Source: an uncultured Acetatifactor sp. (lineage in GTDB: Bacteria; Bacillota; Clostridia; Lachnospirales; Lachnospiraceae). Taken from it: a DNA stretch of 64,000 bases. The notes under the pieces are model-generated. The model was not told the DNA's origin. It did no database searches and worked only from the letters and a program-made list of their open reading frames with translations. The stretch spans positions 141,948 to 205,947 of the forward strand of contig CAJTOJ010000002.1 in assembly GCA_910577665.1 (NCBI GenBank), in the 5' to 3' direction. The translations under genes and the position numbers were made by a program. Below, in pieces: positions 35,142 through 43,118 of this stretch. Within the stretch, counting starts at the first letter, position 1. Every line of letters starts with the position of its first letter.

Positions 35142-35165
35142 GGCAGAAAAGTACACTTTTCTGCC
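35142..35165. repeat. Right inversion (crossover) site
   Basis: The 24-bp site is a perfect palindrome of 11-bp arms (GGCAGAAAAGT and ACTTTTCTGCC) around a non-palindromic AC (35153-35154). The centre is the reverse complement of the left site's GT, so the sites are inverted. Its last base is shared with the stop codon of the recombinase gene. Confidence 0.8.
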
Positions 35166-35791
35166 TATTTTGTATTAGATAGATAACCGGAATCCTCATA
35201 GGCTTTTGCCCGGTACCGAAAACTGGCCACAGGCATACCGCACGCTTTCGCTGCTGCTGCATTCGTCAGTTTCCCGGCTTCCCACCACTTATATACTTCA
35301 TGGAAATTATCCGGCAGGGGCGCAGCCGGACGCCCGAATTTCACTCCCCTGGCCTTTGCGGCGGCGATCCCTTCTGCCTGTCTCTGCCGGATATTGCTCC
35401 GCTCATTTTCTGCCACAAAAGACAAAACCTGCAATACAATATCACTCAGGAATGTTCCTACCAGATCCTTTCCCCGCCTTGTGTCCAGAAGGGGCATATC
35501 AATCACATAGATATCCACACCTTTTTCCTTAGTGAGCATCCGCCACTGGTTCTGGATCTCCTCGTAATTTCTTCCCAGACGGTCTATACTTTTGATATAG
35601 AGCAAGTCATCCTTTCTCAGCTTACGCACCAGGCGCCTGTATGCCGGACGATCAAAATCCTTGCCGGACTGCTTGTCCGCATAAATATTTGATTCGGGAA
35701 CCCCGGCCTCACAAAGGGCCACCCGCTGCCTGTCCTCCTTCTGGTCTTTTGATGACACCCTCATGTAGCCATATACTTTCCTCTCGCCCAT
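35165..35791 (-). CDS. Small serine recombinase (resolvase/invertase family), candidate promoter invertase
   Basis: 208 aa from ATG 35791 (GGGAGG upstream); longer in-frame starts lack ribosome sites. Catalytic Ser in YGYMRVSSKDQ near residue 10, then YADKQSGKDFDRP, IKSIDRLGRNYEEI and the E-helix region (FVAENERSNIRQRQ). A C-terminal helix-turn-helix (LTNAAAAKACGMPVASFRYRAK) binds the site. The gene ends at the right inversion site, the usual recombinase-next-to-switch arrangement. No transposase accessory genes lie nearby, so it is unlikely to be a transposon resolvase. Confidence 0.88.
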   Translation of the reverse strand: MGERKVYGYMRVSSKDQKEDRQRVALCEAGVPESNIYADKQSGKDFDRPAYRRLVRKLRKDDLLYIKSIDRLGRNYEEIQNQWRMLTKEKGVDIYVIDMPLLDTRRGKDLVGTFLSDIVLQVLSFVAENERSNIRQRQAEGIAAAKARGVKFGRPAAPLPDNFHEVYKWWEAGKLTNAAAAKACGMPVASFRYRAKAYEDSGYLSNTK

Positions 35792-35967
35792 ACCATTTCC
35801 TCCCAGTCTGGTCATTTTTCTATATCCAAAAAGGGAAGCAGACAACATGTCCACTTCCCCACTCATGCACGCTCCCGTCATTTCCCCTGCCGGGGTTCGA
35901 ATACCTGCAACAGTTCAGACAGGACACCGAACCGTTACCTTCTGACGCTCCCTGTCAGATCCATCTG

Positions 35968-36582
35968 TCAGTCCAGGCTCTCCAGAAGCTTAATCAGTTC
36001 GTCCTTCCTGGTCTCCACTGTATAGTTCCTGTAGGCCTCCTCAAACCGATATGTCTCTATCACCAGGTTCAGATCCATATAGATCCGATATAGCTTCATG
36101 CGCACCCTGTCATGTTCGGTTATGACCGGCCTGTCAGCCCCCTGGCTGTACCCTTCCAAAAACTCGCTTTCCTCCTCCACATTGCTGTAGATTCGGCAAT
36201 CAAATACCCCGCTGCAAGCAACGGGGTATCAAGCTTGCAACGCTGCAGAGCAACGGGGTATTTGACTCTCGCGGCATTCGCCAACTGGCCGTGCAAGCAC
36301 GACCGCTTGGCTCATTGTTCGCGGGAATAAAGTCCGCATAGGGATCCCCTTAAAAGGCCCTCTCAAAGTCCATGATGCCGCTGATCCGGTAACAAAGGAC
36401 AGTTTCAGGATCATCTCCTTCCATCCCTGGACGGCCTCTTTGTAGGTAAGCAGGTAGACAGCATTCATCATGCCTCCATCCAGCGGCGTTATCTGATCCA
36501 CTTCTGCCCGGGAACCAAAATTCCTTTTCACCAGTTCCCTTATTTTATCCTCTTCTACTTTTGTCTTGGTTGTGCTTTCCAT
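35968..36582 (-). pseudogene. Aminoglycoside phosphotransferase (APH) family pseudogene
   Basis: Intact start at ATG 36582 (AAGGA upstream), giving about 64 APH-like residues (MESTTKTKVEEDK, LDGGMMNAVYLL). Then about 130-140 residues are missing, including the Brenner-motif active site. Reading shifts frame to a C-terminal piece RISGIMDFERAF, hits TAA near 36,350, continues as GDPYADFIP, and is cut by a repeat (36,195-36,335). The C-terminal remnant (EEESEFLEGYSQ to the stop) follows at 36,190-35,968. A full-length member has about 300 residues. It cannot be functional. Confidence 0.8.
36195..36335. repeat. Repeat family 2, copy inserted in the APH pseudogene
   Basis: CAAATACCCGCTGCAAGCA, then two further CAACGGGGTAT units and the segment TTGACTCTCGCGGCATTCGC. 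It aligns base by base with 62,877-63,025 (about 70-75% by eye). Near-identical GCAACGGGGTAT blocks within the element can form hairpins. The ends fall inside APH coding sequence. Confidence 0.65.
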
Positions 36583-36635
36583 TTTAGGCTTTTCCTTCCT
36601 CATCCTTCCATGCCTGCCGCCTCTTGTCAGTGCCA

Positions 36636-38216
36636 TCAAAGATTTTGAACCAGCTTCTCAATCACACAGCTATGAGGCTTATCCCTGTTGTCCCTGTCAT
36701 AATTTACCCCCACCAGCAGGATTTCCCCGGCATACCCCTCCAGCGCCTGGCTGTATCTCCTGTCCTTGATCTGCTGTATGGCAGCATCCGCGGACTTATC
36801 ATACTTCAGTTCCACCACCAGGGCCGGTTTCCGGGAAAAGGGCAAGGGCAGGAATACCACGTCTGCAAATCCATGACCCGCAGGAAGTTCTCTAATGATT
36901 CTGTATTCTTTCCTGGCGCTGTAGTAGGCCAGGGTGATGGCACAACCCAGGGAGTTCTCATCATTGTAAGTTAAGACTGAGGCCACTTCCGTGTGTGCCC
37001 TGTCCAGTCCCTCTGCCACACGGTTCCCATCACAGCGAAGGGTATCCGAAAGGAGCCTGTCCGAGGCTTTCAGTACCTCCATGACCCTTTCCCATCCGCC
37101 CACACTCAGACAGTTCTCAAATTCTTCCAGAATCTCCCAGTTGGGGATGAAGGCTTCCCTGTTCTGGGCATCGTATCCCAGGTATCCCAGATGGATCAGT
37201 AGTGTCAGCACATCATCCTTAGTCTGGAAGGAATGCATATCGTTCTGGAAGCTGCGGGTGTTGACAGCTACCCTCCCACCTCCCACCAGGCTCACCACAT
37301 CCCCCCTAAGTCCGTCATAGTCCATATCCATATAGATCTTCAGCGCCTCATAGGTCTCCGTGGAAGTCCAGTAATTGGAGAATACGCCACTGAGCATGGC
37401 AGCTACCACAGACCTGGGATTATACACATGCTTGAACTTCCGAAACTGATACCCGTCATACCAGCTCCCCGTCTCTGCAAAGTCCATCTGGTACTTTTCA
37501 CAGAGTTGCCGTACCTCGACCTCTGTAAAGCCTGTATACTCCTCGAAGATGGTCTGATCCGTCATGGAATATTCCCAGAACATGTTCAGTGCGGAGTGCT
37601 GGCCATATTTCTTCACAGGCAGGATCCCCGTCATATAGGCCAGGGCCACATAAGGCTGATCCTTCAAGAGATTGCGCAGGAAGTCCAGGTACTCCCTCTG
37701 AAGGTCTTCCGACTCCTGCCGCTCCCGCATCACACAGTCCCATTCATCCACCAGGAAGATAAATTTTCTCCCGGTGGCTGCGTAGATTTGCTCCAGTGCC
37801 GCTGCAAGAATCGTTTCCTGCTCCGGAAACAGTTCCCCATATGTCGATCTAACTTCCTGCAATATCACACGTTCCAGATACTCCACAAGCGATTGACCTT
37901 TCGCACGGATCAAGAAATGCTGCATATTCAAGAGTATCACATTGTACCGGTTCAGATGCGCCGCGAAGGAAGGGATACTCTCTATCTTCAGCCCTGTAAA
38001 CATCTGCTTGGAATCGCAGCCACAGCTATAATAGGCTGCCAACATCCGGAGCGCCATGGACTTGCCAAAACGCCGGGGCCTGCTGACACAGAGAAACTTC
38101 TGTTCCGTGCTGACATACCTGTTCGTATGCTGGATCAATCCTGTCTTGTCCACATAGATCTCCGACCTCAGTGCCTCCGCAAAGCCTTCGTTTCCCGGAT
38201 TCAAATAGATTCCCAT
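36636..38216 (-). CDS. AAA-ATPase-like / PD-(D/E)XK (DUF1703) protein
   Basis: 526 aa from ATG 38216 (AAGGAAGG 10 nt upstream), starting just beyond the stop of the OLD-family gene. The N-terminal AAA-ATPase_like domain carries the P-loop SRPRRFGKSMALRML and Walker B IFLVDEWDCV. The C-terminal nuclease-like domain ends in PALVVELKYDKSAD, the PD-(D/E)XK core, then GEILLVGVNYD. Proteins of this kind are numerous in gut anaerobes; function unknown. Confidence 0.88.
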   Translation of the reverse strand: MGIYLNPGNEGFAEALRSEIYVDKTGLIQHTNRYVSTEQKFLCVSRPRRFGKSMALRMLAAYYSCGCDSKQMFTGLKIESIPSFAAHLNRYNVILLNMQHFLIRAKGQSLVEYLERVILQEVRSTYGELFPEQETILAAALEQIYAATGRKFIFLVDEWDCVMRERQESEDLQREYLDFLRNLLKDQPYVALAYMTGILPVKKYGQHSALNMFWEYSMTDQTIFEEYTGFTEVEVRQLCEKYQMDFAETGSWYDGYQFRKFKHVYNPRSVVAAMLSGVFSNYWTSTETYEALKIYMDMDYDGLRGDVVSLVGGGRVAVNTRSFQNDMHSFQTKDDVLTLLIHLGYLGYDAQNREAFIPNWEILEEFENCLSVGGWERVMEVLKASDRLLSDTLRCDGNRVAEGLDRAHTEVASVLTYNDENSLGCAITLAYYSARKEYRIIRELPAGHGFADVVFLPLPFSRKPALVVELKYDKSADAAIQQIKDRRYSQALEGYAGEILLVGVNYDRDNRDKPHSCVIEKLVQNL

Positions 38217-38217
38217 A

Positions 38218-40068
38218 TCATACCCGCCTTCCTTCAAAATAGGGGAAATATTCCAGCGCATCGAAAATATCCTGGAAATCTTCCCTGGGAGCCAGTTCCA
38301 GATACCTTTCCAGCAGTTCCTTCTCCTGCTCCCGGTACCTTCCATAAAACAGGTCAAAGAGATTGTGGCCCCGCAGGTATGTCTTGATTTCCTCTATGTG
38401 TTGTCTCACATCTCCCACAGTCTCCAGATCCCGCCCCAGGACCTGCACCAGGTGCCGTCCACTGGACAGATGATGGAGATATTCCTTCCATTTCTCCAGG
38501 AATGTCTCATAAAAGGCCTCCTCCGACTCCACAATCCCCAGTCTGGCCATGACCTTGGGATTTAGGAAATAATTCTCAAAAGAATAATACTTGAGGATCA
38601 GTACATTTTCCGGCCCCACCCGCGGCAGCTTGTCCATGTCCTCCCGGTTGCGCTCCTCATAGTAGCGGCAGAGTTGGCCTGCCAGGGTGTCCCTGTCCTT
38701 GCCATCGCTGTCCCGGATCATCAGGAACTGGTCCCGCAGGTAGATCTGATTCATATATTTCAAGTTGGCATAGGTCTTGATATTGGTACAGCTATTGGTG
38801 GTAATGATGGCAATGCGGGACAGATTGCCCTCCTGGTCCACCGTCTCCGCATAATATTTCTTAAGCAGCAGCGGCAGCCGGGATTTGTCCTGCTTTCCCT
38901 CCACGATAAACACAAAATTCACATTCATCAAGTCCCCTGCGGTATAGCCCAGGTCATCCAGGATGGCACTGATGTCCGTCTGCCCCCGGATGTCGCTGGA
39001 ACCATCCTCCCTAAGGATCACCTGCCGGATCTGCCTGCTGTTAAAATTTGGCAGCAGGTTTGGGGAATGGGTGGTGAAGATCACCTGGTTCTTGGCCGCC
39101 AGACGATACAGGATGGTCCCGCACACCTTCTGGAGACTGGGATGCAGGAAGATCTCCGGATCCTCGATCATGATGATACTGGACAGGTTCTCCTCGATCT
39201 GTGTATACGCTTCCAGAAGGGAGAACAGGTAGATGGACCGCATTCCCTTCCCCATGTGGGAAATGGGCCGAGGCACATTCTGGGCAGGATGACAGATCTG
39301 GGTCGTCACCTCCAGGATCTTCTCCACATCCCGATTCATGAAATACAGGATCTGCTCCCGCCCACCGTTCTTGTGAAAACAGTCGTTGACCTTGTGGGCA
39401 AAAGTGTCCAGGTTCAGCTGGTACAGCTTATAATCCAGCAGTTTGGAGACCTCCATGGCATCCAGCTGGGCCGGACTCTTCTGCTCAATTAAGCCAATAC
39501 AGTGGAAACAATAGGTGCAGTCCCTGGCCTGGTTGAACATACAACAGCCGGACCGCATCCGCTTCAGGATCTCATCCTCCTGCAACAGCAGCAGGTCGCT
39601 CTGCAGCCGCTCCAGGCACCGCTCCGTATCCACATGGTATATCTTCGGGAAAACTTCCCGGATATAGGGATTGTTCTTATTGATTCCGTCCTGGTAGCGG
39701 ATCTTCCCATCCCTATTTGCCGTCAAGGTAAAAGAAAGCACATGGTCAGAAAAGGAAGGCAGCTTCCGGCAAAAATCCTCCAGCCAGGCTTCCTTTCTCC
39801 GGTACTGGCTGACCATGCCGCCCTTCCGCAGCAGATCCAGATCCTCCTCGGTAAGAGCCAGGGATACCTGGATGCGGATTTTGGCCCCGGCCTCCCCAAA
39901 ATCCTCCTGGGTGATCTGGTAGTCCCCTCCCACTGCCCGGATGGCGTCCAGCACAGTAGTCTTGCCTGTGTTGTTCTGTCCCACCAGGATCAAGGCATTC
40001 TCAATATCCGGGATATGCATGTCGTGTATGGATTTGAAATTCTGGATGTGAAGGTCTGTTATCTTCAT
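38218..40068 (-). CDS. OLD-family ATP-dependent nuclease-like protein (AAA ATPase plus TOPRIM)
   Basis: 616 aa. Walker A GQNNTGKTTVLDAIR near residue 30, Walker B MIEDPEIFLHP and TTHSPNLLPN of the ABC-type head. The TOPRIM part has the Glu in FIVEGKQDKSRLP and the DxD in MIRDSDGKDRD, then ENYFLNPKVM. A cysteine cluster (CCMFNQARDCTYCFHC) near residues 175-190 may bind zinc or an iron-sulfur centre. OLD and GajA proteins with this layout act in phage defence or DNA processing; the partner downstream is a PD-(D/E)XK ATPase rather than GajB. Confidence 0.85.
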   Translation of the reverse strand: MKITDLHIQNFKSIHDMHIPDIENALILVGQNNTGKTTVLDAIRAVGGDYQITQEDFGEAGAKIRIQVSLALTEEDLDLLRKGGMVSQYRRKEAWLEDFCRKLPSFSDHVLSFTLTANRDGKIRYQDGINKNNPYIREVFPKIYHVDTERCLERLQSDLLLLQEDEILKRMRSGCCMFNQARDCTYCFHCIGLIEQKSPAQLDAMEVSKLLDYKLYQLNLDTFAHKVNDCFHKNGGREQILYFMNRDVEKILEVTTQICHPAQNVPRPISHMGKGMRSIYLFSLLEAYTQIEENLSSIIMIEDPEIFLHPSLQKVCGTILYRLAAKNQVIFTTHSPNLLPNFNSRQIRQVILREDGSSDIRGQTDISAILDDLGYTAGDLMNVNFVFIVEGKQDKSRLPLLLKKYYAETVDQEGNLSRIAIITTNSCTNIKTYANLKYMNQIYLRDQFLMIRDSDGKDRDTLAGQLCRYYEERNREDMDKLPRVGPENVLILKYYSFENYFLNPKVMARLGIVESEEAFYETFLEKWKEYLHHLSSGRHLVQVLGRDLETVGDVRQHIEEIKTYLRGHNLFDLFYGRYREQEKELLERYLELAPREDFQDIFDALEYFPYFEGRRV

Positions 40069-40170
40069 GAGGTTCTCCCGTATCTACGTTACATTCCGCC
40101 CACCGGCACAGAATGGATTCTCAACCTGCAAACCTAAGGAAGGCCCACACCGCCTGTGGCAAACGATCCA

Positions 40171-40485
40171 TCAGTCTGTCTCCTCTTCCATGGCTTCCAG
40201 CAGGAAGCTCACCGGCCTGAAGCCGTCATTGCAGGATATCATGGCAGACTTCCTGTTTTTCATCCAGCCTCCATAGAAGTCCTCCCCGCCATGGGAAAGT
40301 GTCATGACAAATGCCGAGATGCTGTCCCAGGCGCTGTCGCAGAATCCCTCCGGCCTCTTCCAGCCATTGGCCACAAATACCTGTCCCTCCTGCATGTCGC
40401 AGGCATGTACCATGGGATTCTCATATTCTTCTATTAAGTCTGTATAACAGGCCGTCCGCATGACGGTTATCTTCACTTTTTTCAT
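40171..40485 (-). CDS. TIGR04076 family protein
   Basis: 104 aa from ATG 40485 (AAGGAGGAGCT upstream). It starts MKKVKITVMRTACYTDLIEEY and has a conserved Cys (HACDMQEGQVF) and a C-terminal KNRKSAMISCNDGFRPVSF. The family is small, soluble and of unknown function, common in Firmicutes. It lies between the OLD-family gene and the esterase gene. Confidence 0.8.
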   Translation of the reverse strand: MKKVKITVMRTACYTDLIEEYENPMVHACDMQEGQVFVANGWKRPEGFCDSAWDSISAFVMTLSHGGEDFYGGWMKNRKSAMISCNDGFRPVSFLLEAMEEETD

Positions 40486-40514
40486 AGCTCCTCCTTCTAC
40501 ATCCTTCCTCCCTT

Positions 40515-41996
40515 TCACTCAAATGTCATGGTAATCTTCGCCGCAAACTGATAGCGGTAGTCCCCCCGCTCCATGGTGGTCTCGTACAGCAGATCCACAT
40601 CCGGTGTCACAGTCACCACATTGCTGCCCGCAGGGGTCTTCACCGTGACAGGCGCAAACAGGTCCAACATGTCATCGCTGAGCAGGAAAGTAATCTCTCC
40701 ACTTATGGTACATTCCTCCACACAGATGGCATTCGCCTCCCGGTCATAAGAGGCAATGATCCTCCCTTCCGTAAGTCCCCTGTCTGTCCGCAGCCAGTAG
40801 AAGCTCTCCTTAGTCCGTTGTCCTGCCCGCTGGGAGAGATCCCATACCACCCGCTCTGGAAGAGGATCCCGCACATAGCCTTCCAGGAAGTGGATAGCAT
40901 TGGCATCCACTTCTATAACCGGGCTCTCCCCAGTCTCCAGCCACAGGGCATTGTCCTCCATCACCTTCTGGTCTTCGCTGGATTTGTCCCGGAAATTGTG
41001 TCCCTTTCCCTCATGGACATAGGTCCTGTGGATATAGCCCCCGCCCAGTTCTTCCTGGTACTCATCCAGCAGTTGGCCATATTGGGCGGTAACGATATTT
41101 CTGTCATAGGCCGTGTCGTTCTCCCCCACCTGGAGCTGCAGGGGCATATTGTACAGATTCCACAATGGCACCCCGTTGGGATGCCCCGCAGACATATTCG
41201 CCGCCGCAAAACGGTCCGTCATCCTGGCCACAATGGCATACACCCCGTCTCCACCTGCCGAAAAGCCTGTCAGATACACCCTGTCGGGATCCACATCATA
41301 GAATGCAATCATATTCTCTATCAGTCTGTCATAGAGCGGATAAGATTCCGGGTTGAAATGGCAGTCCCAGGTATCCCGCACACCCCTGGGATACACATAG
41401 ATCCCCTCTGTGACGCTATGCCGGTAATAGCTTGCCATGTCCATCCACTGACTGTCATTCAAGGCCGGTGTATCACTCTGCCCGCCCCCGTGCAACGCGA
41501 TATAGAGCGGATACCCGGACTCTCCCGGCTCCCCGATGACAAAGATTCCATATTTCATGGTCGCATCCCCAAAGGTCATGGCGCGGCCCTCCACTTCCGC
41601 GGCCCTGGCTGCATCTCTTTTCACCTGGTCACAGTATTCCCACCAGATGTATTCCCTGGCAAGACGGATATCCTTCTCATCCTCCAGGGAAACCGGCATG
41701 ATATAAGGATTCTCCTCCTCTTCAAGAGCCGTTGCCTGGGTATCCTCCCCATGACCTCCTTCCCCGGTATCCCCACCGGCTTCCTCTGTGATCCTGCCGG
41801 CCTCCCCTGTGGCCCTGTTGGAATCTTCCCCCGGATTCCCACTGGCATTCTCCCCAGAAACGACATCTGTCCTTTGCTTCTCCTGGGCACCGGCCCCGGA
41901 ATCTGTCTCCCCGCAGGCTGCAAACACCAGACACAGTAGGAACACCCCTGCAGATATTCTCCACTTCCTCCCGGCATGCTTCCTCTTACCCTTCAT
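40515..41996 (-). CDS. Lipoprotein alpha/beta-hydrolase (PHB-depolymerase/esterase-like)
   Basis: 493 aa. A lipoprotein signal (GVFLLCLVFAAC) puts the acylated Cys near residue 28, followed by a long Gly/Glu/Asp-rich spacer. The hydrolase domain has an oxyanion-type loop YIALHGGGQSD, nucleophile serine in LTGFSAGGDGVYAI and a late His in EGKGHNFRDKSS. Extracellular and membrane-anchored; probably cleaves esters of plant or host polymers. Substrate not inferable. Confidence 0.8.
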   Translation of the reverse strand: MKGKRKHAGRKWRISAGVFLLCLVFAACGETDSGAGAQEKQRTDVVSGENASGNPGEDSNRATGEAGRITEEAGGDTGEGGHGEDTQATALEEEENPYIMPVSLEDEKDIRLAREYIWWEYCDQVKRDAARAAEVEGRAMTFGDATMKYGIFVIGEPGESGYPLYIALHGGGQSDTPALNDSQWMDMASYYRHSVTEGIYVYPRGVRDTWDCHFNPESYPLYDRLIENMIAFYDVDPDRVYLTGFSAGGDGVYAIVARMTDRFAAANMSAGHPNGVPLWNLYNMPLQLQVGENDTAYDRNIVTAQYGQLLDEYQEELGGGYIHRTYVHEGKGHNFRDKSSEDQKVMEDNALWLETGESPVIEVDANAIHFLEGYVRDPLPERVVWDLSQRAGQRTKESFYWLRTDRGLTEGRIIASYDREANAICVEECTISGEITFLLSDDMLDLFAPVTVKTPAGSNVVTVTPDVDLLYETTMERGDYRYQFAAKITMTFE

Positions 41997-42200
41997 CTGC
42001 TTTCACCCCCATACATAATATGACCATTTCCACCACACCATCCGGGAATGCCGTTTACGGCATTTTGAGGCGCCTGCCATGTTTTCCCTGTGTTGCTGCT
42101 TCCTCTCCCCTGTTATGGCAGGGCTGCTTCATCGCGTAGCGGGATATCCTTTTATCTATATTGTGTATCAGGTCCTCTTCCTTGTCAATCAAAATATCTC

Positions 42201-42228
42201 TTGACATTTTCCTGTTTTCTGGTAAGAT
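42201..42228 (+). promoter_or_regulatory. Promoter of the ECF S-component gene
   Basis: TTGACA (42201-42206), a 16-nt spacer and TAAGAT (42223-42228). The transcript would start near 42,236, leaving about 150 nt of leader before the ATG at 42,384. Confidence 0.6.
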
Positions 42229-42235
42229 ACTTATA

Positions 42236-42360
42236 GAATTTGTTCCAGGAAGGAACAAGGCATTTAGAAAAATGCAGAATTTTTTTTGTAAACACTGGAA
42301 GGAAAACGGACGCCATGAAGGCCTGTCCCTCAGAAGAGGGATGCTTTCATGGCTTTTTAT
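42236..42360 (+). promoter_or_regulatory. Structured leader with terminator hairpin, candidate riboswitch or attenuator
   Basis: Hairpins GTTCC/GGAAC and GCATTT/AAATGC are followed by CCATGAAGGC...GCTTTCATGG with inner CCCTC/GAGGG and then TTTTTATTTTT, directly ahead of the ribosome site. This is a terminator in a leader. It does not match the folate, thiamin or FMN aptamers as I know them, so a ligand is not assigned. Confidence 0.55.
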
Positions 42361-42383
42361 TTTTGGAAAGGAGTTAAAACGAA

Positions 42384-42923
42384 ATGAAAAAAGAAAAACT
42401 GATGAACCTGCGTCACTGCGTCACCGCCGCCGTGTGCATGGCCCTCTGTGTGGTGTTGCCCATGGCTTTCCACGCCATTCCCAATGCAGGCACCCTGCTC
42501 TCCCCCATGCATCTGCCGGTATTGCTCTGCGGCCTGGTGTGCGGCTGGCCCTTCGGCCTGCTCTGCGGCCTGGCTGGGCCCCTGCTCTCCTCCCTCATCA
42601 CAGGGATGCCCGGCCCCGCCTATCTGCCCTCTATGATGATTGAACTGGCCGTGTATGGACTCGTCTCGGGACTGCTGATCCATTTTGTCCACACAGGAAA
42701 GAAGGTGGCCGATCTCTATATCAGCCTGCTTGCCGCCATGGTGACAGGACGCGTCCTGGCAGGCCTGGCCAGGGGGCTGTTCTTCGCCCCGGGAGCATAT
42801 TCCCTGAAGCTCTGGGCCACTGGCTATTTCGTGTCCAGCCTCCCCGGCATTGTACTACAACTTGTGCTGGTGCCGGTGCTGTACCTGGCCCTAAAACGGG
42901 CTAAGCTGGTGCAGGAGGCCTAA
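42384..42923 (+). CDS. ECF transporter S component (substrate-binding membrane subunit)
   Basis: 179 aa, AAAGGAG 10 nt upstream. Five to six hydrophobic helices (VCMALCVVLPMAFHAI, LPVLLCGLVCGWPFGLLCGL, ISLLAAMVTGRVLAGLARG) are typical of vitamin-type S subunits that work with shared EcfA/EcfT energizers. No EcfA/T gene lies in the window. The leader terminator suggests ligand or tRNA control. Substrate unknown. Confidence 0.75.
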   Translation: MKKEKLMNLRHCVTAAVCMALCVVLPMAFHAIPNAGTLLSPMHLPVLLCGLVCGWPFGLLCGLAGPLLSSLITGMPGPAYLPSMMIELAVYGLVSGLLIHFVHTGKKVADLYISLLAAMVTGRVLAGLARGLFFAPGAYSLKLWATGYFVSSLPGIVLQLVLVPVLYLALKRAKLVQEA

Positions 42924-42962
42924 AGCGGCATAAGCAATACCTTTCCTTGCCTTTCAAATTTT

Positions 42963-43022
42963 CCTATAAATGAGCAAATTTGTCACCCATTGTGCGATTT
43001 TCTAAATTTGTTCATTTATAGG
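42963..43022. repeat. 19-bp inverted repeat between convergent genes
   Basis: CCTATAAATGAGCAAATTT (42963-42981) and AAATTTGTTCATTTATAGG (43004-43022) pair in 18 of 19 positions around a 22-nt loop. It may be a terminator for both convergent genes, though without a clear U run. Confidence 0.6.
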
Positions 43023-43053
43023 AGTAACTCTAATTGAAATGCCATCCCCAGAA

Positions 43054-43098
43054 ATTACTGTTCACTCCGTTCACAGCAACATATGCATACAAAACGCC
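43054..43098. repeat. Partial copy of repeat family 1
   Basis: The minus strand reads TTTTGTATGCATATGTTGCTG and on to ACAGTAAT, matching the right third of the copy at 25,681 with few changes, including the GTTGCTGT hairpin. The left two hairpins are absent. Confidence 0.6.
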
Positions 43099-43118
43099 AA
43101 ACGCAGGGAATATAACTC

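Noticed and set aside
35165..35791. Recombinase as part of a transposon or prophage
   Set aside because: No transposase, integrase or phage genes lie nearby, and the paired inversion sites explain it better.
35880..35930. tRNA-like GGGGTTCGAATACC between the recombinase gene and the pseudogene
   Set aside because: The stem around the TTCGAAT loop does not pair and no acceptor or anticodon arm exists, so it is not a tRNA or a clear att site.
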